DNA of 64,000 bases from Undaria pinnatifida (lineage: Eukaryota > Sar > Phaeophyceae > Laminariales > Alariaceae): assembly GCA_012845835.1 (NCBI GenBank), contig JABAKD010000029.1, positions 11,990,524-12,054,523 of the forward strand, in the 5' to 3' direction. The notes beneath the pieces were generated by a model. The model did no database searches. It had not been told where the DNA came from and worked only from the letters and a program-made list of their open reading frames with translations. The position numbers and the translations under genes are program-made. Shown here piece after piece: positions 43,811 to 64,000 of the stretch (its first letter is position 1; every line of letters begins with the position of its first letter).

Positions 43811-44139
43811 CACCACCAGATTGCCACAGACAGCGCTAGAGGAAAGCAGAAGCAGGGAGCAGGGACCAACATAGCAGACGTGCCCGTGCAGCGGCTTTTA
43901 TGATACGCGCCAGTAGTTTACTTGTTTTAATGTGCATGTGCATTACATTATACCTGTACGTACGTACGGCGAGACGGCGAGACTGTCAACTCGTCGAAGG
44001 ATCATGAAAACATGACGAGAGAGCAGATGAGCAGATAGATGGAGCCGTACGTCTAAAACACTCTAACCAACACGAACACATCGAATCTCCGAATCACAGC
44101 AACAGCAACAGCAGTACTGTAGCAGCAGCAGGACCCACC

Positions 44140-44266
44140 TTGCGAATGCAGCCGCCGACGACCGATCAGGATTATAGCGGCTGCCTTCCCCTGCGCTGAG
44201 AAGCAACGCCAGCGCCGCTACAAACATCCACGACGACTGCGCCCGGTGCCCATAAACCATCTCCAT
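44140..44266 (-). CDS. Possible first exon of a secreted or membrane protein
   Basis: An ATG at 44266 opens a frame MEMVYGHRAQSSW followed by a hydrophobic core FVAALALLLSAGEG and SRYNPDRS, which looks like a cleavable signal peptide. It ends at a plausible donor (CGCAAG|GTGGGT) near 44139 in phase 2. No convincing downstream exon was found before purF starts at 40767, where the sequence is mostly simple repeats. It may be a real first exon with short, unrecognised partners, or a chance frame. Confidence 0.25.
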
Positions 44267-46326
44267 ATGAGCCTTGGCAGACCTGGAGCATTCCTCCTTC
44301 CTCGGGAGCGCAAGCAGGGGTCCTCTTCTCTACAGGCTCATAGACGCAGGTTGTATCAACGTGTGCCTCTCGGAATACACGCGATTCCCGGTCGTGCGAA
44401 CCTGAGCTACCTGCGCGACACACGTGCACCTGGTAAGCAAAAACTTCCAAATGAAAAAGTCCACCAGCCCCCGATCCCCGGGTTTCCATGATGTTGCAAT
44501 AAAAAGGCAAGCATTCTGTTGGTACATTGCGTTTTTGTAGGAGTTGTAGGAGCTGTACGTTCACTCTCAGTCGCGTTTTTATGCGACTTGGGCCGCTAGC
44601 TGTGCTCTTCGCGCGTACGGAGCAGTAAGTGTACATGCCGTATATGGCAACTGACACTGTATAACGCAACCCCTCGAGCGAATTCGAATTCCAATGCCGA
44701 TAGAGTGCAAACAAGCACCAAGCAAGACGCGTTTGTTTTGTCTATTATTGTATTGAAAGATCTTCGACGAGACGAGAGACCTTCCGAAAAGCGGCACCCG
44801 TCGCCGCCTGTTTCGTTGCTTGTGACCCCCCCCTTCCCCCGCCGTGGTTTCGGAGGAAATGGGCTCTGAAATACATCTCGCAGAGAGTGCGCTACGTACA
44901 GTGCGCGACCGAGAATTACAGCACGCTAGATGATGTAAGACAATCTTAACTGGTGTTGCGTACTGTTACCAGGTACATAGTACTGCTGCTGCTGTCGTCT
45001 AGTCTATACATTTTGCCACGCACGGCATGCGCCCGCAGCAGCAGTACGGACTGCCAACTACTACAACAAGGAGACATCTGGAAAAAAAAAAGTTCCAAAA
45101 AACGCGTCAGCTGCGTGTGCAAGTGGTTCGATAAATAAAATGTAAGGGTCGATGCTCATCTTTGCAAGCTGCGTGATACACCAGGTACCTGCCGATCGGT
45201 TGTGTATACGTCGTACGATACCCGGGTCGGTACCCCTCGCTCATCACAACGAACATTGTTACAGCAGAGTATTCTTTTGTGCGGCTTCGGGCGAGATCCG
45301 CTGTATACAGTAGTAATGGTCACGACCGTTGGGTGTTATAGATTCCTTGCTATTTGGGCGCATGCACACTCCATGCACAACGAACCAACGTCGGTGGTGT
45401 GGTGGATGGAGTGCGCCTGTATTTTTCTTGGCCCACCTCCAACTCCTAACAGCTATTATTCTATGCTAGTCTAACTCCAAGTGTTATGTCCCCATCCCGG
45501 GACTCAAGATACTGAAAGGGGACGTTTTATATAAGGTTCCTCGCTTGATCACTTCCCGACGGGCCTCTCTCTCTACAGTATACCACCACGTATTATATAA
45601 TATATATATATATTGCACCCGGCCACCCATCTGTGAGGAAAAAATCACCAGCTTGAAGCGCGATTCACAGCCGTCAAGTGCTGAACGGGATATCATACTT
45701 CGACAAGGTAGCATTATCTAAAACTAACCATGAAAAATGCATATCGGATCCGAAGGTATTATTTAATTAGTTGTAACGGTAGTATACTGCCAGGTATATA
45801 TTTGACAAGGTCCGGTGAGTGAGACATGCAGGGACATATAGACTACACATGTAGACCTATGTGTACGGCTCAAAAGCGCAACCTCTACCAACTGTACCGT
45901 GACTCGGTCGACTGACTACGACTAAAAGGACTTGTGGACGACAGAGAGAGGTGGCTGTTCATGTCGTAGGTTTTCACCGCGCCTAAATAAACAGGCTGCA
46001 TGACCAGACAGAGTTTTCTGGTATTTTTCTTATAATTATGATACTCTACGACAAAACTTTGACTATAGTCTAGACTACTATCAGTGAAATCAGTAATGAA
46101 GTAAAAAGTAAAAAGTAAAAGAAGAGCATTTTTTCGTAAAAAAATTAGGCACTCGCTGGCTGTACGTGTGCTTCCTCCCCGTACCCCCGTGTGTGTCCTT
46201 CCTGGACCTCCACGATTTCATTTGAGTTATCAATATATCAATGCAATGCTTCAGAAGACACGCACTACGCTATCCATCTACACGTGACATCGTCTAGTAG
46301 TCGAATCAACTACTCAATCAATGTAT

Positions 46327-46578
46327 GAAACTACCCAGTCCCCCCCTGAGCTGCAGGGAGTAGCACAATGTTTTACCGTACGCAGTACCTGGTATTGGTA
46401 TACGTTAACATTGTCCCCTCGCTCACAGGGAGGCATATTCCTCAAATATCGACACTACCCAGTCCCCCCCTGAGCTGCAGGGAGTAGCACAATGTTTTAC
46501 CGTACGCAGTAAGTACCTGGTATTGGTATACGTCAACATTTCCCCCGCTCACAGGGAGGCATATTCCTCAAATATCGG
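46327..46578 (+). repeat. Recent tandem duplication, 124-128 bp unit
   Basis: Two adjacent units (46327-46450 and 46451-46578) differ mainly by a 4-bp AGTA insertion and a few changes in TTGTCCCCTCGCTC versus TTTCCCCCGCTC. Each carries CAGTCCCCCCCTGAGCTGCAG and CACAGGGAGGCATATTCC. Located just left of the TRIM. Confidence 0.85.
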
Positions 46579-46623
46579 AGTGTGTGTTGTCTTCCCATCA
46601 ATCAAGCCGTTCTTTCTACCCGA

Positions 46624-47009
46624 TGTTATAGGTCTTAGTTTGGGTAAGGTAAGCTATTGGTTAACCTTGTGCAAGTGGTCAAACTGACTACGATAATGCC
46701 CCACTAATATCTCAACAAATGGCGTCGTCGGCAGGACATGGGTTTCAGGGTCGTGGGTTCGACTCCCACCATCCACAATAATAAACTTTTTCAGACTTTC
46801 CCCATGTCGAACTTGAAAAATTCTCTCCCCGGTATACCCAGGAAATGAAACCGCTTGGATATTGACAGGTCCGCCCGTATATATATCCGGCCGACCTGGC
46901 ATCCCGCCGTTTCAGGGGGGGAGAGTGTTCTAAGGCTTAGTTTGGGTAAGCTATTGGTTAACCTTTCGCAAGTGGTTAAACGGACTAATGCCCTACTAAT
47001 ACCTTAACA
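46624..47009 (+). mobile_element. Terminal-repeat retrotransposon in miniature (TRIM), copy 1
   Basis: Direct terminal repeats at 46624-46717 and 46926-47009 begin TGTT(A/C)TA and end AACA (TG...CA rule). Two bases after the left repeat a primer-binding-site-like TGGCGTCGTCGGCAGG begins (46720). A polypurine tract AGGGGGGGAGAG lies directly before the right repeat. The 208-bp interior encodes nothing and includes a B-box-like GGTTCGACTCC. The length is 386 bp, so it depends on enzymes supplied in trans. The paralogous uninterrupted site is at 40255-40420. The flanking duplication is imperfect (CCGA/CCAA). Confidence 0.85.
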
Positions 47010-49324
47010 CCAACGACATCAGTACACCCCGAGTCCGTGCTGATTCATCCTGTTAATAGAGAGATGCAAATTCTGCGGTCACAGACTGCCTGTTAAACAC
47101 AGCAAACCAAACAGCAGTCGCAATTCGTCAAGGTAAAGCAAGTGAAGTGCTAGCGTACGGGGTACGCGAACACAACACAACAAGCCAGGCCATGAAAAGA
47201 AAGAGAGTTAAAAAAAGAGTACAACATTTATTTCTCAAGTCGGAGTTCGACACACTTTATAGATGATATAATAGGTTCGTGGTATACCGCAAGAAAACTA
47301 GATGACATGTGCGTGATCGAGCAGGACCTACCTGGTGTAGCGCGACCAACCCTGCGATGATAGATACTGAGGAGACGCGTGCTGCGGGCACACGTTTTAC
47401 GCATGTTACAATAAGGCACTTTATCGTTGGTTCGTAGGTTGTCTCCGAAACGTGAGAGGTGTGTGCACAGTTGTAACCGAGTGTGGGGCTCGAGTCCAAC
47501 CATAATCACCGAATTCACAATATATTTTTCTAGTCTATGATACACAATAGTTTGTACCCTCCAAACATGGAATGAATTCAGTCGAAAACCATGCGCGCGC
47601 GCTGAGAAGTTGAGCTATTTTTCATCACCTTGATTGATGAGTTTTGGGCAGCGAGTTGCTTCGCTTCGTATGTGCGATGCGATGTCCGAGAGGAACAACA
47701 ATCATCACTCTTTCGCCACTACTTTTACCTCTTTGGTTATTGTCCAAAATTGACCAGAGGAAGGCAAGGAATGGCGTTGTACCCGCGGGAAGATGACCAA
47801 TAACTTGTTGTCTACTAGGGCCCAGGGCACGCGGCGTTGTAGAATTATGTGTATGTATTTAACTCCGCCCTCCCCTTACCAGTTTACCGCTTACAGGATA
47901 TATACTTGACAAACTGATGCATTTCCTTCTACTACAGCTGTCATGTTTTGTCCTCCTCAAAAACGGGTTTTTATAGTTTCCGCGCACACAGATTGGCGGA
48001 CATCACCCTGCTGATCTTGGTACAAGCTACACTGTAGTTCCAAGGGGAGTCGCCGACCCATATCCTTAATGAGGGCACAACACCCAGTAATACGCGCGAT
48101 CGGAGTATCACACACAGCTGCTTGCAAAGATGAGTTTCGACGAAATCTTCGATCTCACAGCTGGAGTGAGGAGTGTATTTTAATTTTTATAATACAAGAT
48201 ACCCTACGGGTACAACCCCTAGTTGCATTCCGAGCAGCGTAACAAATTGGAGAGAGAAAAATCAATGTCGGCGTATTTCCCGAAACAACATGAAGCACAG
48301 ACATAACCAGAGCACTACGAAAGTTTAGTAGGATTTACAAAAGGCGACACGGTGCAGCCGCTCGCGTGAGTGGCCCCGAGCCCCAGCAATACAAGGCTCT
48401 TGAAGTCAACCTCTCTGGTTTTATGACTACGGCGCCATGTATTAAAGGAGTACACCCTACCTCGGCCGTGGTCACGGGGTAGAGGGGCACACTAAAAGCT
48501 CTAACCCTTTGCCTCACCCCCGGCACCATAGCAGCCAACCAAACGTTCTTGGGAACTCCTCAGCATAGACGTTTCTTTTTATCATTGTTATTGACATGCT
48601 ACTGGTATTATAGTATACCGGTAAACCTACCCAGATCTTTTTTACTCTCCAAGTAAATGGAAGAGCGCGTCGAACTTTTTTTTTTCGCGTGCGCTCGTAA
48701 TAACTACTACATCTATCTGCAGGACCATGGAGGGCCATGGAGAGTTATCTGCGGGGCTGATGATGGTAAAACCATACCGCGAAAAACAGCCACCCCTTCC
48801 CCTGATTCTAAATCCTAAAAAAGTAGATCTATAAAAAGTACCGCACGTTATCAAGACAGACAGGCGGACAACACACCGAAAATCGAAAACGTGCACTTGT
48901 TAACCCCATTTTTACCTACTACACCCAGCAAAAAAAAAAACACACACACACACACAAGAAAATTTCAAGTAGGTTGTTGTCGCCAAGGGAGTTCAGCTCT
49001 CCAGGAAGGCGTGAAGAACATCCCTACTAGATGTCATCCGTTGGCGTTCAAGACACAGCAGTCAGCGACACATGGAAAAACTGCCGCCTACCTATAGCCT
49101 ACTTGTAGATCGCCTTTTATAGTAATAATGCAAAAAAACTTGTCCCAGGTCTGGTACCAAGTAGTTTTGGTTCAAACAGGGGCTGAGGCATGACGCTGGA
49201 CAACTAGACGAGGCCCCGAAGACATGCCGTCAATCGGGAACCTGCATTTTTCTGCATGAAACGTTGATCTCAACAGTAATAATTCCACGGAGCTCGTCCC
49301 AAACTTCACGGGTGCAGGTTTAAG

Positions 49325-49810
49325 CGGGTTGCGAGGCATCACTGACTGGATGTCACTCGTTGTCAACACTGTGGAAGACAGCGCACATCAATTATTGAAG
49401 AATTGCCATCTACGGCGTAACCGAATTTTTTCCATCCGCCCCTCGACGACATAATAAAGCGTCACTCACTCAATATCCTCCGCCACACAACGTAAGGCGT
49501 AACTCTGCATGTTATCTATTGTCGAGACGCTGTGGAAGGCGTCTGACATCGTCAATTTTGAGAAACTGTCCCCACCGAATGGATGACATCCGGGCCATAC
49601 TACAACGCATCGCTCTCTATGGATGTTCATCCACCACAAAATATAATGCATCGCCCCTATGGATGTTCATCCACCACAAAAGATAATGCATCGCCCACAC
49701 TGAATGTCATCATCAGCTGGCAACACTCTCAAAGACACAACATCATGAACTGAAAACTACCAGTTAAGGCATCACCGAATGTCATCCGGTGTCAATCAAT
49801 CAATACTGTT
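49325..49810. repeat. Degenerate tandem array with AATGTCATCC/GCATCAC motifs
   Basis: Blocks such as GGATGTCA(C/T)TC, CTGTGGAAG(A/G)C, AACGCATCGC and GTTCATCCACCACAAAA(T/G)ATAATGCATCGCCC recur. The last is a clean 42-bp direct duplication at 49626-49695. Non-coding. Confidence 0.5.
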
Positions 49811-51164
49811 GTCGACTACGCGACCAATGGCCGGAACATCAAGGCCGACACAAAGACCAACCGCCCCCCTCCAATCACCAACTGCGCACTCGGCCATAAT
49901 ATACAGTAGCACCCACTGCTGTTGCGTGCAGATAGTTTTTCTTTGACACCTGCGGGCGGTTCCGCAACACTTTCACCCCAACCCTCACCCCCACCCCCAC
50001 GCCCACCCCTACGTCCAACCCTTCCTCACTCCCGCCCCCGCCCTCACCCCCGCCTCCACGTCTTTTTTGTTGAACTCCCACTATAGCCCATGCAAATGCA
50101 CGTACCTCCACCACCGCCACCACCCCTACCCTCACGTTTTTGTTATTGCAATCGCAAAGTATAGCCCATATGCGAATATACACGCCATCACCAATCCTCA
50201 CTTCACCCCCATCCACATCTCGACTTTTTCTTTGGTTGAAAATCTCGCCAGAGTTCACGCGAAAATGCGCATACATGACGACACGATGCTCACCTGCCTC
50301 CTCTTCCATCGATACACTTACACAATCGAAAAGGTTGATAAAAAACCCGACATCAGCAGCAGTCCTACTGTGTAGGCTTGCGACGAGGTAACTGATACCA
50401 GTATAGTGATACCGGTTGAGCCTCCTTCCCCTGCGTGCAGCACACGCGACACCCCCCCCCCCCCCCTTGGTGCAAGAAATGCCTTCCTGGTCTCGGTGAA
50501 ACCCGACGTGCTCCGTCCCGGCATTGTAGGGATGCGAGGGTTTAAGATCATGATGATGACTACGGCCATGCGTAAGATGATCGCACCCCCTCCCCCCAGT
50601 CTCGCGCCGTCCTTAGTTGACTATAGACACTGATACACCTATACGTGCCGCCCTCCTTACTCCATGTGAACCCCCCAACCGCCCCTCGCACCCGGGGCTC
50701 GTTCCTTACCGAACACAAAATTGGTACGCCCTCTCGCCGTTTTTTCTCATGAGGGTTTTGCCAGGCGGAATGTGAGCAGAAGAAGTCGTGGCCCCTCATT
50801 AGTGCGCTGCCTTGCACAGGGTGACGATGCCCCGCGCTAAAGGTGGGACCCCGAACTATCTCGAGATAGCGCAGTACAGCGGTACTCTATAGGACGAGGT
50901 CGCAACGAGCGGTTTCGACCGCACTAAACTGGAACACCGCACGACAGGGCACCGCAACTACCGCGGCGGGGCACAACTATAATAGCAACAAACACCATAA
51001 TACGGTGTGGAGTACCGAAAATCGGGGAAATTCATTTTCGCTGCTTGTCACTTTGGTAGAGATGTATTTATTTTTGTTTGGACTCTATAGGGATTGTATT
51101 TGTGTACATGAAAAAGAAAACTAGAACTCCACCAATAATATCGTGATGCTTTCGTTATCAGCAC

Positions 51165-51690
51165 CGTGTAGAAAACCAAAAATAAAAAAGCCAGTTTTCT
51201 GGACAATATATTGATAAGAACACGACGACCACTACTAAACTAAATCTGAGTAGAAAAAATAGAATAAAAAAGGGCCAGTCTTTTCGAGAACCACAAAACC
51301 TTACGACGTGTGTACGACGACCCTTAATGCGCGCAGAACTAAAAACAAAAAACGCACCTTGTTTTTACCACTAAATCTTACGGCAACGACGACGACGAAC
51401 ACTAAACTAATCTGTGTAGAAAAAACTAAAACAAAAGCCATTTTTTTGCTGGCCACCCACAAAAACTTTTTAAGGCCGCCGCCGCCGCCGCCGCCGCCGC
51501 CCACTAATAACGACGAACTAAAACTGCACCCTCCTCCCCGCGTGCGCCTCGCCGAGCTCCACATCACGCACGCAGCGCTCACGCCGAATGCTTTTAGATC
51601 ATCTACATCATGTAGGAAAACTGAAAAACGTGCAAGGTCTTTCTGGCCACCAAAAAAACATACGATAACGACGACGCACCTCCCACGTGG
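51165..51690 (+). repeat. Degenerate tandem array with GTAGAAAAnnTAAAA units
   Basis: About five units of roughly 90-120 bp with ACGACGACGAACACTAAACT, GTGTAGAAAA, AAAAnGCCA(G/T)TTTT and TTCTGGCCACC-type blocks, interrupted by a (GCC)n run at 51478-51500. Confidence 0.5.
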
Positions 51691-52809
51691 TCTCCGTATT
51701 GGAAGTAGCAATAATAGATAGTCCTCAGTCTCGAAAGGAGGCCATCACCACCACCAATACCACCACCACCACCTTTTCTCTGAAGGGATGCGTGGTCCAT
51801 GGTAAAAACGCTAAAGGCAAGCAACACATGAGTACGCCCCCCTCTCCCCGCCCCCCCCCCCCCCGCCACCTCCCTCCGCACATGATACAAGCGCGATCTC
51901 CCGTACCAATCACTCGTGGTCATAGATCGCCGTATGATACACCATATACAATATACGACAACGACAAAACGCACACCACTTTTTGTTTGTTCGTTGCAAA
52001 CACGCCACTCTGTATCCTGAACCCAGCAGTACGGGTCGTTTGGATGTTAGGATGAACGCCAACTCGTCCTTGAAATATTCAGGAAAGATTGCGGGGATTT
52101 CTACCTTTTCGGTAGCTGTCCTTATACATCATGCAAAAATTACACCACTTCAGCAAAAGTGTTTATACCACGTGGTACACAACCATGTCAGCCACAGCCG
52201 AACTGAAACAAATTCACAAGTCACAAGTCAAGGTGGCATGTGACTTGTGACGTGTGACGTGTGACGTATGACGTGTGACGGCTCACGGGTCACGCGAAAC
52301 GAATGGTGAGAACGAGTAGCGAGTAAACGAGCAACGAGTAGCGAGTAGCGAGTACTGAGTACGGAGTGATGATGACCGAACACCGAGTACTGAGTACCGA
52401 GCGACGAGGCAGCCACACAAATAACTCATCGCTAATTGCACGTCATCCCTCATGACATGATGTCATCGATCATGAAATGTCACCACTAGTGACATGCCAT
52501 CGCTATTGACGTGTCATGTCATCGCTCGTTACATGTCACATCGCTCACGACATGTCATCCTTCATGACACAGCATGACATCTCTCATCGACTGCAAAAAA
52601 AATCACCCCCGATAATACATCCGTCAAGGCATGCCATCGCTCATGCCATCGCTCATGATATGTCACGACTCATTTCATGCCATATCGTCCCTGGGACAGT
52701 CGTTAGCCTGAACCCACTGGATACACGAGTCCACAATTTTCGAGTGACGTGTCACGGATCACAGGTCACAAGTCACAAGTCACAAGAGTCACGAGCCATG
52801 AGTCACGTG

Positions 52810-63499
<10,690 letters not shown>

Positions 63500-64000
63500 C
63501 TGGTGTACAGTCAGGGAGTTTGACGGAGGATCGTTGTCGGGAAATTATATTTCAAAGTATGCTTTTTGTGCTAAGAAACAGACAAAATCGCATGTGACCG
63601 ACGAAGCGCAGCCGTGGGGCCGGTGGTCATTTTGCGACGATCAGCACAGTTCAGTATCTCGCGTTATTGGTCAAGCGTATGAAAAGTAATAGATATGGCC
63701 CTGATTAATATAGGAACGTAGCGGCACTAAACGGTCAGCGTATCTCCAACGTTCCTGACAAAGTGCGCAGCCATTGCACCAGTTGACGTTTTGCGGTGAT
63801 GTAGCACAGTCAGTATCCCCGATATCGACAAATGTGCGCACAGTAGTTATGGTGCTGATTGACATGAGAATCTCGCAGCAGATTTTGGATGAGTACTGTT
63901 CGTATCTATTTCCTGTGGCCACGTGATAACGGCAACAAGCCGTTTAATTTAATACGACGTGCGGCTAGCCTGGTTAATTTTAACAAGTTTAGTGCTGCAC
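63500..64000. other. Right end: probable intron of the GOLD gene
   Basis: No coding signal found on either strand. If the exon at 63499-62090 is internal, this is intron; if not, it is the promoter side. A duplicated block with GGAACGT(A/T)(G/C), ACGGTCAGCG/CACAGTCAGTAT and TGATTnA(C/T)AT(G/A) is visible but short. Confidence 0.4.

Larger units (their letters stand above)
40768..52809. other. About 12 kb between purF and the GOLD gene: no firm gene
   Basis: Apart from one possible signal-peptide exon (44266-44140), no conserved protein was found on either strand. The region is made of triplicated purF upstream DNA, simple repeats (41725-41940, 42080-42240 and 43675-43810), GAGCTA palindromes, a TRIM, a recent tandem duplication and several degenerate tandem arrays, listed separately. 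About 44.7-46.3 kb and 47.2-49.3 kb hold nothing I can name beyond small fragments of dispersed repeats. Confidence 0.55.

Noticed and set aside
46740-46780. tRNA-like GGTTCGACTCCCACC inside the TRIM
   Set aside because: Only the T-arm is tRNA-like, with no cloverleaf around it; it recurs as an internal part of both TRIM copies.

Overview
The window is nuclear DNA of a photosynthetic stramenopile, most likely a brown alga. The evidence is: spliced genes with introns of about 0.4 to 5 kb; a nucleus-encoded FKBP with an ER-type signal peptide, transit region and twin-arginine lumen signal, as expected for a secondary plastid; degenerate TTAGGG-like tracts; and very heavy loading with simple repeats, tandem duplications and small retroelements. 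The species call is inference. No prokaryotic operon, CRISPR array or convincing functional tRNA was seen.

Four spliced genes could be assembled by matching splice sites, phase and protein-family conservation. (1) Minus strand, 11554 to about 1590: a protein of more than 1,800 residues with a coiled coil, an EF-hand-like segment and an IQ-like motif, family not recognised, 3' end unresolved. (2) Plus strand, 12185-20164: a 238-residue thylakoid-lumen FKBP-type peptidyl-prolyl isomerase in seven exons, divergent from gene 1 across about 630 bp. (3) Minus strand, 40767-27160: amidophosphoribosyltransferase (PurF/ADE4), first step of de novo purine synthesis, ten exons, 574 residues. (4) Minus strand, 63499 or beyond to 52810: a protein with a long disordered region followed by a GOLD domain; its 5' end lies outside the window. 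Between them are about 7 kb (20.2-27.2 kb) and about 12 kb (40.8-52.8 kb) of repeat-rich DNA.

The most unusual signal is in the gene architecture. In purF, three of nine introns appear to begin with GC rather than GT, while none of the 16 introns resolved in the other genes does. The purF introns also carry tandem, decayed copies of exon edges: two extra copies of the PRPP-loop exon, four copies of the 3' edge of exon 9, two copies of the 5' edge of exon 10, a copy of the C-terminal coding block, and copies of the exon 3 acceptor edge. The FKBP gene shows the same thing at its exon 3 donor. Introns here seem to grow by local duplication that captures exon boundaries, creating decoy splice sites. 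purF intron 4 is mostly a GGGTA/GGGGT array.

Mobile elements include two copies of a terminal-repeat retrotransposon in miniature (TRIM) at 46.6-47.0 kb and 56.5-56.9 kb. They have TG...CA terminal repeats, a primer-binding site and a polypurine tract; one has a 5-bp target duplication and the other has a paralogous empty site at 40.3 kb. Other repeats are a poly(A)-tailed SINE-like family (four copies, all on the minus strand), tRNA-like fragments at 6.8-7.2 kb, a foldback element at 58.4-59.3 kb and several dispersed families.
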